Notes: a model not told the origin generated them from the sequence alone. Counted from the stretch's first letter, positions 1-8,106 are shown. The stretch is 64,000 bases of DNA from Halobacteriovoraceae bacterium (GCA_002718735.1 PBFR01000019.1:69934-133933); one strand, 5' to 3'. Numbers and translations: made by a program.

Positions 1-696
1 TCCCCACATTAGCTCAAACTCTTCTTGGTAGCTCTTTGCTAGCTGCTTTGACTTAATCTTAACCAAAGAATTTGCATTACCCCTAGAGTTTGGATTTGTG
101 AAATCGCCATGAATACCGCTTAAAGTGAAGTTTGCAGTACTCACGATCAAAGTTTCGCCATCGATTACCAAGAACTTATGGTGCATGAGGCTTGAACCCA
201 TTGACCCGTCATGGGTATCGTCTTTAATTGGTATGTTATTAAGATGAAGAATATGGACAGCATCTCTCTCTGCCATTTCAGCAGGTTCAATTCTGTTGTC
301 ATTATCCATATCTATAAATGCAAACAGGTCTACAAATCGAGACGCCTCATGTTGGTTAACGTCGTCCTCATTTTCATCGCCCATTGTGAGCAGAGTATTG
401 TTATAGCTGTTCTCTAAAACAACTCTAATCTTAACGTCGTCTTTGAGAGCTTTCACGGCCAAGGCCTTAGCTATTCTTGGAAGCCTAAGCTCCTGCACTG
501 CCACATCAATAGATGTCTTTGCTTCAAGAATTGACTCAATTATAACTTTCTCTAAGTCCTGGCCTGGCCGCGTAATCTTTCTGTAAGGATCAGTATAGGA
601 TTCACTTTCTAATTGATTAAAATATACCGACATATTAGCGGATGCACACACAATTGAAGAAAAAACCGTGGTGGTTATAGCAATTATAAATTTCAA
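1..696 (-). CDS. Exported phospholipase D-like nuclease, N-terminal part (runs off the window)
   Basis: The reading frame is open to the left window edge, so only about 232 N-terminal residues are present. It begins with a signal peptide (MKFIIAITTTVFSSIVCASA). An HKD-type motif, HHKFLVIDG followed by STANFT, lies near residues 171-190. This is the active site of the phospholipase D superfamily, which includes periplasmic or secreted nucleases and phospholipases. A second HKD half would be expected beyond the edge. Near residues 128-139 the stretch DMDNDNRIEPAE matches an EF-hand calcium loop, which is unusual inside a PLD fold. The start is uncertain. A TTG at 696 gives a clean signal peptide but has no ribosome binding site at normal distance. 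An AAGGGA sits ideally before an in-frame ATT at 711. Family is confident, substrate unknown. Confidence 0.8.
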   Translation of the reverse strand, partial: MKFIIAITTTVFSSIVCASANMSVYFNQLESESYTDPYRKITRPGQDLEKVIIESILEAKTSIDVAVQELRLPRIAKALAVKALKDDVKIRVVLENSYNNTLLTMGDENEDDVNQHEASRFVDLFAFIDMDNDNRIEPAEMAERDAVHILHLNNIPIKDDTHDGSMGSSLMHHKFLVIDGETLIVSTANFTLSGIHGDFTNPNSRGNANSLVKIKSKQLAKSYQEEFELMWG

Positions 697-920
697 TTGT
701 TTAGAGTTAATGTTTAATCCCTTAGTGTGCTATTTTACGTAAAGTTTAACTTATACGAGGTATTATTCTTACTTAATTGTTTTAGTCCGTCATTAGAAAA
801 ATGGCATTTTCATGCGGTGTCAAAGTACCGAAATTTATGACGATCTAAAGATTTCTATTAATCAACCGATAATATTTATGAAACTTTTAAGACCCAACTT
901 TAAGTTGGAAAAGGTTTGTT

Positions 921-1163
921 ATGAAGTTTGTTATTATATCATCTCTAATGTTGTCTTTTTCAAGTTTTGGATTTGTAAAAAAGGCCAGTATCGATGATGC
1001 TTTTTCAGTAAAGTACGAAGAGGCAAAGCAAGAAGAAACTAACCGTAACCTTGCAAGTAGTCCAGTAACTGAAGGCGAGCAAGAAGATCTTGAAAAAACA
1101 GAAAGAAGTGCTTCAGAGCAAGACGTTGATAGTTCGACTCAGCTTCGCTACTGGAAGTATTAG
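921..1163 (+). CDS. Small secreted hypothetical protein (80 aa)
   Basis: An 80-residue protein with an N-terminal signal peptide (MKFVIISSLMLSFSSFGFV) followed by a short, very acidic, Glu/Ser-rich tail without cysteines. An AAAAGG ribosome binding site precedes the ATG at a sensible distance. It ends tail to tail with rlmN, the two stop codons overlapping by 4 bases. I recognise no family. The processed part would be a disordered polypeptide of about 60 residues, probably periplasmic or released. Confidence 0.6.
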   Translation: MKFVIISSLMLSFSSFGFVKKASIDDAFSVKYEEAKQEETNRNLASSPVTEGEQEDLEKTERSASEQDVDSSTQLRYWKY

Positions 1164-2263
1164 GCCTGAGCGTCGGAATTTTCAATTCTTCTAATTTCGA
1201 CGCTTTGATCCCACAAGTTCAATTTTTCGTATTGAGTTTTTAACTGACCACATGCAGCCAAAATGTCCTCACCTTTTGTTGCTCTGATGGTGCAGGTGTA
1301 CCCCTTCTTAATCATCTGATCCATAAACCATAAAACCTGATCATTGCTAGGTTTTTTATAATTGCTTCCAGGATACTCGTTAAAAGGTATCAGGTTTATC
1401 TTTGACTCTCTTTTATCCAAGAGTTTGTTCAAGGCTTCAACATCTGACTTGGTATCGTTAACACCAGCAATTAGAAGATACTCATAAGTGATTCTTCTGT
1501 GTGCTTTAAGTGGAATGGATTTAATTGCATCAAAAAGTCTTTGAAGGTCATACGCTTTATTGATGGGCATAAGCTCTGTTCTTGTATCATTTTTTGCAGA
1601 GTGAAGTGAAATAGCAATATTCACTGGCGGAAAGTCATGAAGCATTTTGATCTTGGGAACAAGTCCGGAAGTTGAAAGGGTAATCTTCCTCTGGCTTAGC
1701 CCCAGACCTTTTTGCTCCAAAAAATTGATTGTAGCCTTTTTAACATTTTCGTAATTATGCAAAGGCTCGCCCTGCCCCATATAAACGATATTAGTTAATC
1801 TCTCTTCTTCATGAACGTTTTCTTTCAACCAAAGGCTAACGGCCATAAACTGCCCTGTAATTTCACCAGCCTTGAGGTGTCTTTTCAGACCTTGGGTACC
1901 AGTATGGCAGAATGTGCATCCAATAGCACAGCCAACTTGAGAGGATATACATTGTGTTAAGCGGTTTCTTGCTGGAATAACCACAGTTTCAACAGTTTGC
2001 TTATCTTCAAACTGAACTAGAAACTTTCTTGTGCCATCATATGACTTTGCATGAAAAATAACTTTGGGTAGATCAAATGAGTAGGTCTCACCAAGCCATT
2101 CCCTACACTTCTTGGAAACATTAGACCAAGATTCAATATCTAGAATTTTACGATCATATACCCACTCAAATAATTGAGTTGCTGCAAACTTCTTATGGCC
2201 TGCGGCCACAAGTTCATCGGAAAGATCGCTTAATGTAAGATCAAAAAAAGATGGCTTTGTCAT
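1160..2263 (-). CDS. rlmN: Dual-specificity 23S rRNA/tRNA adenine C2-methyltransferase RlmN
   Basis: A radical SAM enzyme that methylates C2 of A2503 in 23S rRNA and A37 of some tRNAs (known for the family). The cluster-binding motif CAIGCTFC is at residues 112-119, with MGQGEPLHN as the SAM-binding loop. The family's reactive C-terminal cysteine lies in the conserved context GEDILAACGQL. At 367 residues the length is normal. AAGGATATT before the ATG supports the start. It lies downstream of, and on the same strand as, the barrel-like protein and its small partner, about 120 bases away, so it may have its own promoter. Confidence 0.97.
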   Translation of the reverse strand: MTKPSFFDLTLSDLSDELVAAGHKKFAATQLFEWVYDRKILDIESWSNVSKKCREWLGETYSFDLPKVIFHAKSYDGTRKFLVQFEDKQTVETVVIPARNRLTQCISSQVGCAIGCTFCHTGTQGLKRHLKAGEITGQFMAVSLWLKENVHEEERLTNIVYMGQGEPLHNYENVKKATINFLEQKGLGLSQRKITLSTSGLVPKIKMLHDFPPVNIAISLHSAKNDTRTELMPINKAYDLQRLFDAIKSIPLKAHRRITYEYLLIAGVNDTKSDVEALNKLLDKRESKINLIPFNEYPGSNYKKPSNDQVLWFMDQMIKKGYTCTIRATKGEDILAACGQLKTQYEKLNLWDQSVEIRRIENSDAQA

Positions 2264-2381
2264 AATATCCTTAAACTTTTAAGCGTTTTAAGGCATATGA
2301 CACCACATGGCAATAGATAGTGTAAATACTGTATAAATCGAAAGTATCAAACGAATAAGTCACTGAAATCAGGTCGTAAAT

Positions 2382-2771
2382 TTAGTTAAAGAACTTATTA
2401 AAGAGATTAGACTTCTTCCTGGACTGATCAGGGTTTTCAATGACGTTCCCATACCTTCTAAATAGCTCTCTAAAGCTTCGGGCATCGTTACATGTGTCCA
2501 ATCCAATATTGTAGTCCACATTTGAAAGAATGAAGACCTCCGCGGCATGAGTTTCCTGACACACTTCCAGTGCAAATTGCCCAAGATCTTCCAACGTTTT
2601 AAACCAAAGATTTTGCTCATTGTGAAAGCGAAAGGGCTGATAAAGATCACTGATGACCTTTGAGCTTACAGGGCCTTCTTCAGAAAAGAAGTTGATGATT
2701 TCAACAAGCGAGCTATCTTCGCCTTCGTTTAAAATCCTATACAATAAATTTAAACTTAAATTCTTTCTCAT
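2382..2771 (-). CDS. Hypothetical protein (129 aa), partner of the barrel-like protein
   Basis: A small, probably cytoplasmic protein without signal peptide or membrane segment. It is rich in aromatic residues and Asn, with two cysteines. It starts 3 bases after the stop of the upstream 575-residue gene, so the two are almost surely co-transcribed and translationally coupled. I recognise no domain. Its tight pairing suggests it works with the upstream protein. Confidence 0.65.
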   Translation of the reverse strand: MRKNLSLNLLYRILNEGEDSSLVEIINFFSEEGPVSSKVISDLYQPFRFHNEQNLWFKTLEDLGQFALEVCQETHAAEVFILSNVDYNIGLDTCNDARSFRELFRRYGNVIENPDQSRKKSNLFNKFFN

Positions 2772-2774
2772 TCT

Positions 2775-4502
2775 TTACTCGTAAAATCCAAAGTCCAAAG
2801 AAACGGAACCTCCAGGCAAAAGATGAACTTCAATTCCAATTGGTGTGGACTTAACTTCAACTTTTCTCTGATCAACTGTTTTTAAAAAAGCAAAATTCTT
2901 GGCCCCGGATATTTTGGCCTTTTTCTTATAACTTGTAGTGTTGTAGATAGACACTCTTCTAATTTCCTCATAGCTGAGTTCGTAAGCATTGGAAGGCCTG
3001 CTGTGCCAGAAGTAATATACTCCCGCTTCATCCGCCTGAATATCCAAATGTTTTATGTTGAGATAAGAAATTAAAGTTTCCCAAAACTTCAACTTCTTTA
3101 ATAGTGGGGCGTCTTCCAGTTTTTCAGACCTATAGGTTATTATAATCCCCTCACCTAATGTAATCTTGCTAACAGGGCTCACATAATTAATTTTTTCTTC
3201 TTTGAGAGAGTTCTCCAAAACAAAGGTGTCCAATCGTCGAACTAGGTCCTCATTCATGCCAGTCAAGTCTAGAAAGATTCTAGATCCGTTCATGAAAAGT
3301 TTTATGACGCTTTGGAAGTCTGAAGCACTCAAACCTTCGCCTTTAAAAAAGCGAATCTTGTTCCCAAATTCTTCGTCAAAATTTACATTTAATGCCTCTT
3401 TAAACCTAAAGGTCCAAGAAAATTGTCTTTCCAAAAATTGAACAAGGCCATCTTTTATAAAGGCATTGGGATTTGTATTTCTAAATAGCTCAAAAAAGAC
3501 TATTGGATTAAACTTTGAAGAGTACTCCTCGTCATAAAGTTCATTTTGCATATGTGAGCGTATAAAAGGCTCGCTTACAATTTCACCTAAAGCTTTGATC
3601 AGTGGATCTTTTTTGATGGCGGGAGAAAGGAGAACTGAACTTGGTATAAAGTCCAACGTCGTCATTCCAAGAAGCTGACTAAAGTAACTACTTGGGTGCT
3701 CCCAATGCTCGCTTGTTCTTTCAAAGATGTCAGAACTTCCGCCGCCCAAGAAAGAAAAACTTAACTCGCCCGCCCAGTTAGCACTTAGACTTTCCTGTGC
3801 AACCTGTTCATATAAAGATTGAATTTGTTTTGAATAATTCTTTTTTAATGTTTCAATCTCACCTGGATTATTAAGAACTTTTTCTTTATCCAATTCACCA
3901 TCATGTGCCATCTGAGCAAGGTATCTATCAAAGCCCCTGTTAAATGTAGTGGAATGGTCATTAAAAAAGCTCAATGCCCTACCAAATTGAAGAGAGTATG
4001 CTTTGGCCCCATAAACATCACAGGCTATAGCGTTCTCGCTCAAGTAACGACTTACAGAAGAGCAAAAGCCTCTGAAGGCCTGAAATATTCTAGGATCGTA
4101 GAAAGAATACATTTTATTAAGACGAGTGTCGTTATCTAGAACTGCGACTGCCAATCCATTATTATCTATTAATAGATTTCTGGCCAAATATGACGGAAGG
4201 CCCCCATTGGGCAGAAATGGTGCAGGCGACAAAGGCAACAGGAGGGCGATTTCTCTGCCTACTCGTTGAGCACAGTCGTACAGGCGCTTTAAGTCAGTTT
4301 CTGGCCTATAATTTCCAAAGTCCAAAACATCTGGGCTTTCATTGTGAAGTCCCCAAAAAATAGGCACAAAAACAGGGGAAGGGCCCTGAAATTCACTTAA
4401 TTTGCTCTCCCAAAGCGAAGGTGAAGTTCTCCAAAAGAAAAACCAGTTTTCTCCAGGAAACACCGTATCATATTCCTTGGCCTCAGGTGTCGTAAGTTGC
4501 AA
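2775..4502 (-). CDS. Putative TIM-barrel protein resembling GH35/GH42 glycosidases
   Basis: 575 residues, no signal peptide. The first ~120 residues resemble the start of a GH35/GH42 beta-galactosidase barrel: strands ending in VFVPIFWG, then FGNYRPETDLKRLYDCAQRVGREI, then ALLLPLSPAP and NGGLPSYLA, which is close to the family's NGGLP(A)WL. I cannot place the paired catalytic glutamates with confidence, so activity is unproven. The C-terminal ~100 residues look like a beta-sandwich. The start is a TTG placed 5 bases after a strong GGGAGG. An ATG inside that ribosome binding site is out of frame and stops after a few codons. First gene of a two-gene unit. Confidence 0.75.
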   Translation of the reverse strand: MQLTTPEAKEYDTVFPGENWFFFWRTSPSLWESKLSEFQGPSPVFVPIFWGLHNESPDVLDFGNYRPETDLKRLYDCAQRVGREIALLLPLSPAPFLPNGGLPSYLARNLLIDNNGLAVAVLDNDTRLNKMYSFYDPRIFQAFRGFCSSVSRYLSENAIACDVYGAKAYSLQFGRALSFFNDHSTTFNRGFDRYLAQMAHDGELDKEKVLNNPGEIETLKKNYSKQIQSLYEQVAQESLSANWAGELSFSFLGGGSSDIFERTSEHWEHPSSYFSQLLGMTTLDFIPSSVLLSPAIKKDPLIKALGEIVSEPFIRSHMQNELYDEEYSSKFNPIVFFELFRNTNPNAFIKDGLVQFLERQFSWTFRFKEALNVNFDEEFGNKIRFFKGEGLSASDFQSVIKLFMNGSRIFLDLTGMNEDLVRRLDTFVLENSLKEEKINYVSPVSKITLGEGIIITYRSEKLEDAPLLKKLKFWETLISYLNIKHLDIQADEAGVYYFWHSRPSNAYELSYEEIRRVSIYNTTSYKKKAKISGAKNFAFLKTVDQRKVEVKSTPIGIEVHLLPGGSVSLDFGFYE

Positions 4503-4588
4503 GCATTCCTCCCTAAATCGATGAGATTTATTCTAGCAATACTTTAACCCTTATATCCAGCGGAAATTGCTTATTTAAGCTCTAATAT

Positions 4589-4617
4589 TTGTTTTTGCTC
4601 AGTAGTTATTATATATA
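4589..4617 (+). promoter_or_regulatory. Predicted sigma-70 promoter for the acyl-CoA dehydrogenase gene
   Basis: A TTGTTT -35 like box and a TATATA -10 box are separated by 17 bases, about 35 bases upstream of the ATG. The region is very AT-rich, so chance matches are possible. Confidence 0.4.
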
Positions 4618-4652
4618 GGGTTTCAATTATTCGAGAATAAAAGGGAACATAC

Positions 4653-5801
4653 ATGTGGTACTTTACTGAAGAACAACGACAATTAGCTCAAGTTTGCAAA
4701 GACTTTGCTCAAAATGAAATCGCTCCTAAGGCGGAGCATCACGACACTCACGAAACTTTTAATATCGAAGCTTTTAAAAAGATGGGAGAGCTTGGTTTAC
4801 TTGGCATTACAGCAGATCCTGAGTACGGCGGAGCTGGCCTAGGTGCAACAGAAGCTACAATTGTTATGGAAGAGTTTGGAAAAGCCTGCCCAGGTTTAAC
4901 ACTTTCCTACCTTGCACATTCAATGTTGTGTGTAAATAACATCAACTCAAATGCCTCTGCCGAGCAGAAAGCAAAATATCTTCCTAAACTCATTTCAGGT
5001 GAGCACATAGGCGCAATGGGAATGAGTGAGCCTGGCTATGGCTCAGACGCTGTTGGAATGCAATGTAAGGCAACCAAGGCCGACGGACATTACGTGATCA
5101 ATGGAAACAAAATGTGGATCACCAACGCCCAATTTGCAGACACCGTTTACCTTTACACAAGAACTGGCAAAGATAAGAAAGATCTAACTACGTTTATTGT
5201 GGATACAAAAAACTGCGAAGGCTACTCAGTATCTAAAGAGATTCTTAAGATGGGAATGAGAGGCTCCCCTACTGGAGAGCTTAGTTTTGAAAATGCTAAG
5301 GTTCCTGAAGAGAACAGAGTCGGCAATGAAGGAGACTCTGTTTATCACATGATGAAGAATCTTGAGATCGAAAGACTTACCATTGCTGGTATTTCTTTGG
5401 GTATTGCTCAAGCTTGTGTTGATCAATGTATTAAGTACGCCACAGAGAGAGAACAGTTTGGGAAGCCAATTGGAAACTTCCAATTAATCCAAAAAATGAT
5501 TGCCGAGATGGCCTCTGAAACAGAAATGATGAGAACTTTTCTTTACGACTCCTGTAAACTTTGGGACGAAGGAAAGGTTTCCAATACAAGGGCCTCAATG
5601 GTTAAGCTTCAGCTTCCAAAGATGGCAACTAAGATCGCTCTAGATGCTATTCAGCTTCACGGGGGCTATGGCTATTCTAGAGAGTTCCCAGTTGAAAGAC
5701 TTATGAGAGATGCCAAGCTTAATGAAATCGGTGCTGGCACAAATGAAGTAATGATCATGATCATTGCTAAAAACCTTCTCAAAGAAGCTTCACAAAGATA
5801 A
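4653..5801 (+). CDS. Acyl-CoA dehydrogenase, isovaleryl/long-chain type
   Basis: A 382-residue FAD-dependent dehydrogenase that introduces the 2,3-double bond in acyl-CoA, passing electrons to ETF. Conserved stretches include GMSEPGYGSDAVGMQ, GNKMWITNAQFAD, REQFGKPIGNFQLIQ and QLHGGYGYSREFPVERLMRD. At the position where short-chain enzymes carry the catalytic Glu (YEGTSE) this one has GAGTNEV, while a Glu is present in NLEIERLTIAG. That arrangement is the isovaleryl-CoA/long-chain dehydrogenase pattern. Monocistronic: AAGGGA ribosome binding site and a strong terminator just after the stop. Substrate (isovaleryl versus longer acyl) is inference; no other leucine-catabolism gene is nearby. Confidence 0.95.
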   Translation: MWYFTEEQRQLAQVCKDFAQNEIAPKAEHHDTHETFNIEAFKKMGELGLLGITADPEYGGAGLGATEATIVMEEFGKACPGLTLSYLAHSMLCVNNINSNASAEQKAKYLPKLISGEHIGAMGMSEPGYGSDAVGMQCKATKADGHYVINGNKMWITNAQFADTVYLYTRTGKDKKDLTTFIVDTKNCEGYSVSKEILKMGMRGSPTGELSFENAKVPEENRVGNEGDSVYHMMKNLEIERLTIAGISLGIAQACVDQCIKYATEREQFGKPIGNFQLIQKMIAEMASETEMMRTFLYDSCKLWDEGKVSNTRASMVKLQLPKMATKIALDAIQLHGGYGYSREFPVERLMRDAKLNEIGAGTNEVMIMIIAKNLLKEASQR

Positions 5802-5807
5802 ATTAAT

Positions 5808-5832
5808 AAACGCTCCGAAAGGAGCGTTTTTT
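5808..5832 (+). terminator. Rho-independent terminator after acyl-CoA dehydrogenase
   Basis: Perfect stem ACGCTCC-GAAA-GGAGCGT followed by TTTTTT, a few bases after the stop codon. Nearly the same hairpin recurs at about 7008 and, with a TTTA loop, at about 8016. Confidence 0.9.
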
Positions 5833-5935
5833 AATTCTATTTGAATTTTCTCATAGTTTATTCAAATTGTGTCCCAAATGAAATCGTTCATCAAACCATA
5901 ATTTCAAAGAGAACCTTATGTGATTGTGGTGTGTG

Positions 5936-5963
5936 AAGTCCCTGCCTTAGGGAATAGGGACTT
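5936..5963. repeat. Inverted repeat between convergent genes
   Basis: Arms AAGTCCCT and AGGGACTT (8 perfect pairs) flank a 12-base loop. It lies just after the stop of the small secreted protein on the minus strand. There is no U-run on either side, so it is either a weak terminator or an RNA 3'-end stabilising hairpin. Confidence 0.5.
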
Positions 5964-5972
5964 AGTCGTTAT

Positions 5973-6416
5973 TTAGTCTTCGCAGATAATTTGATCGTTG
6001 CTCGTAGCAAGATCAATGTCATATGAAAAGTCGCTGTAAGCGGATACGCCATCAACAGAAATACTCATAGTGCAGACCTTATCCTCTTTATTGAAATAAT
6101 CTACAATAAACTCACCTGTACCTGCATCACCGGCATTTGGCTTATCAGGATTACAGTTGTCCGAGTTAATAAAATGCAACCCCTTATCAAGGCCATAGGC
6201 TACATAATCTAAAAGGCGGGACTCTTTTGTTTTTTCAACATACTCAACTCCTACTATTGAGTGTAAGTCGACATTGTATTTTTCGCTCATAAACTCTTGA
6301 ACAATTTCTTTTTTGTTCATGTCCATACTATATGAAAAGTTAGACAGGTTTTCATAGCAGTTAGCAAATGAGGATACTGATCCCAAAAGAGTTATGCTGA
6401 TTAGTAGTGTTTTCAT
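5973..6416 (-). CDS. Small secreted hypothetical protein (147 aa)
   Basis: Signal peptide MKTLLISITLLGSVSSFANC followed by about 125 mainly hydrophilic residues with four cysteines in the mature part, in two pairs that could form disulfides. A CGGAGA ribosome binding site precedes the ATG. It forms the right-hand end of a convergent pair with the acyl-CoA dehydrogenase. No family recognised. Together with the next genes it belongs to an accessory stretch of small exported proteins. Confidence 0.7.
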   Translation of the reverse strand: MKTLLISITLLGSVSSFANCYENLSNFSYSMDMNKKEIVQEFMSEKYNVDLHSIVGVEYVEKTKESRLLDYVAYGLDKGLHFINSDNCNPDKPNAGDAGTGEFIVDYFNKEDKVCTMSISVDGVSAYSDFSYDIDLATSNDQIICED

Positions 6417-6704
6417 AAAAATCTCCGTGTTTCTATTGAATGGTTAAATTTAAAACCGTGTTTTTTATTCCTCTGTATAAAACAATGAACGCAACCTACC
6501 GCATCGCAAAAAAAAGCACTATACTCCCTATAAATTCTATACTGTTTAATATCGAGGTTTGTTCATTAAGGTTCTATTTTCAGTAATTTATGCCACTACT
6601 GTATCTAATAGGAATATGAACGCAACTGCTTGTAGTGGCTTTTTAGATCTGCTAATATTATTGAACATGATCAGGTGGTGGAGCGCGCGAACACCCCACC
6701 TAAA

Positions 6705-6788
6705 TCATCGTTTGATTAAATCTAGAATTGAATTAATGATATCCAAAACTAGCTTAATCAAAGTCAAAACCCTGATTATGTCTTCCAT
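6705..6788 (-). CDS. Possible 27-aa amphipathic membrane peptide (TisB/DinQ-like)
   Basis: ATG to TGA encodes 27 residues that begin MEDIIRVLTLIKL and end DLIKR. Charged or polar residues fall at positions 2, 3, 6, 9, 12, 16, 19, 20, 23, 26 and 27, and Ile, Leu and Val fill nearly all the rest. This gives an almost ideal amphipathic helix. Size and style resemble SOS-type type I toxins TisB and DinQ, but this is resemblance, not proven homology. AAAGGTG lies 6 bases before the ATG and can pair with an upstream CCTTT, hiding the ribosome binding site. I see no sure antisense RNA or LexA box. Confidence 0.4.
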   Translation of the reverse strand: MEDIIRVLTLIKLVLDIINSILDLIKR

Positions 6789-6796
6789 AACAAACA

Positions 6797-6829
6797 CCTT
6801 TGGTTAAAAGGCTCCCCTTCATTGGGGAG
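6797..6829 (-). promoter_or_regulatory. Two hairpins in the leader of the 27-aa peptide, one hiding its ribosome binding site
   Basis: Read on the minus strand, CTCCCC-AATGAA-GGGGAG forms a six-pair stem and is followed at once by CCTTT-TAACC-AAAGG, whose right arm is the ribosome binding site of the peptide. Such sequestration is typical of type I toxin messages. The first hairpin could also be a weak terminator for unknown transcription. Confidence 0.4.
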
Positions 6830-7002
6830 TTACGGAAGCTGCATGCTTTCTACAGCAGTGCAGTTCAATGTTCAGTAGTATTCAAACGAGTGGGATGAAG
6901 TTTTTTAAAAATGAAATTCAAAAATAAAGAAGATTAAAAGCAAATTGATGATTGAGACTGCGAAAGAAAAGGACTTACTTTAGGAAGCTTTAAAAGGATA
7001 GT

Positions 7003-7030
7003 TGAGAAACGCTCCGAAAGGAGCGTTTTC
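7003..7030 (+). terminator. Terminator-like hairpin in the intergenic region
   Basis: AACGCTCC-GAAA-GGAGCGTT followed by TTCCTTATTCTG and then seven T. It is the same hairpin as the one after the acyl-CoA dehydrogenase gene. In the plus direction no obvious gene precedes it, so it may end an unseen small RNA. In the minus direction it could end the 7155-7832 gene, though the T-run there is poor. Confidence 0.5.
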
Positions 7031-7154
7031 CTTATTCTGTTTTTTTATAAATTATATTCAACCTATATACCCCAACGACTGAAATAAAGAAGATCTTCGT
7101 GATCGGGATGATTTATCTCCTTAGAGCTCTCCCCTTCTAAGACTTTTCATGTAA

Positions 7155-7832
7155 TCACAAGCTAGATAACTCTTTTAGAACTTCTTTATAATCGGCTTGT
7201 TGACCATAGGAAACATAATGATCGCCAACGTTATTATTATTTAGAAAATAAACTTTTGGGTATAATAAATTTGTTAATTTAAAGCTAACATCTCTAACAG
7301 TATAATCGAGTGAATGACCATTTCTCCTGATATCAAGGGAAATTAGTCCATCAAAGTAATCTTTAATAACAACAATTTTGTCTTTATATTCATGCCTAAC
7401 TATTTCGTCATTAACCTCTTTGCCAACTTCTACCCCAACCTTTTCCTCAAAAACAAGGTCTCCACTATTTAATGTTGCAATTACTTTTTGATTAAAGATA
7501 TTGAAACTTACTTTTTTTGTAGTTTGATCGTATTGAAAGTTAATATTCTTTGATGATATTTTTGTGACATCTTCAGATTCAGTTGATCCATAAAACTCAC
7601 TAACTACAATCAGTTTCATTTTGTTACAATCTAGTCTTAAGCTCAGATCTTCATCAGTTTCTTCTAAATACACACTGAATAATGATAAATGGTTCTCACT
7701 TACCGGCGAACCTCCAAAGCTTAATTCAGCAGCATTTGATTCACAGGAACTGTTTAAGTTCGGTGTTTTCGCAAAAACATGGGATATAGGCAGGATCGTT
7801 AAAAGTAGTGCATAAAAATAATTCTTTTTCAT
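7155..7832 (-). CDS. Secreted hypothetical protein (225 aa)
   Basis: Signal peptide MKKNYFYALLLTILPISHVFA, then a predicted all-beta mature region with many alternating hydrophobic residues and no membrane helix. Two cysteines lie near the N-terminus of the mature part. I chose the ATG at 7832 because GGAAAA precedes it and the signal peptide starts there. A longer frame to 7871 adds 13 residues that would spoil the signal peptide. No family recognised. Confidence 0.7.
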   Translation of the reverse strand: MKKNYFYALLLTILPISHVFAKTPNLNSSCESNAAELSFGGSPVSENHLSLFSVYLEETDEDLSLRLDCNKMKLIVVSEFYGSTESEDVTKISSKNINFQYDQTTKKVSFNIFNQKVIATLNSGDLVFEEKVGVEVGKEVNDEIVRHEYKDKIVVIKDYFDGLISLDIRRNGHSLDYTVRDVSFKLTNLLYPKVYFLNNNNVGDHYVSYGQQADYKEVLKELSSL

Positions 7833-8010
7833 AAAATTTTCCGTAAATCTAATTAGTAGTTCGCTGGCCATAAATAACAGATCTTAAGAAATACACAATC
7901 TTTTCTGTAATATATATAGATCAATACTATTCAAGTGTGTCGAGTGAACTTTGCCATACATGAAAATGAAATGCCCAAAAGTAAAATGCCCCTGTAAAGT
8001 AGGAATAAAA

Positions 8011-8035
8011 AACGCTCCTTTAGGAGCGTTTATAT
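8011..8035 (-). terminator. Rho-independent terminator of the tandem secreted-protein operon
   Basis: On the minus strand AAACGCTCC-TAAA-GGAGCGTTTTTTA, a strong stem with a T-run, about 75 bases after the stop of the 8107-8535 gene. Confidence 0.85.
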
Positions 8036-8106
8036 ACTAAAGAGTAAAAGTTAATTTCTAAACCGCGTTGGACTCAAGTAATAGGTTGAAGAGTACAGAT
8101 GGTCTA

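Larger units (their letters stand above)
6417..7154. other. 740-bp AT-rich intergenic region with hairpins and a possible small-peptide gene
   Basis: No long convincing gene is present. On the minus strand it holds a 27-codon ORF with a good ribosome binding site (separate entry), preceded by two hairpins and followed by a GC-rich hairpin with arms AGGTGG/CCACCT at 6673-6701. A repeated ATGAACGCAAC occurs near 6486 and 6616 on the plus strand. A terminator-like hairpin lies at about 7008. An 82-codon plus-strand frame across the middle has no good start and is antisense to the peptide; I left it out. Confidence 0.5.

Noticed and set aside
812..997. 61-codon frame overlapping the start of the small secreted protein
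   Set aside because: No ribosome binding site and no signal sequence; the overlapping 80-aa frame has both.
6559..6807. 82-codon plus-strand frame in the large intergenic gap
   Set aside because: No credible start or ribosome binding site, composition unlike neighbours, and it runs antisense to the better-supported 27-codon peptide.
6841..6900. LexA-type box upstream of the 27-aa peptide (GTTCAATGTTC)
   Set aside because: Spacing of the GTTC pair is 3 bases, unlike the known GTTC-N7-GTTC box, and no palindrome of the Bdellovibrio or enteric types is present.
7960..8040. 26-codon Cys-rich plus-strand frame (MKMKCPKVKCPCK...)
   Set aside because: No ribosome binding site and its end runs through the terminator hairpin.
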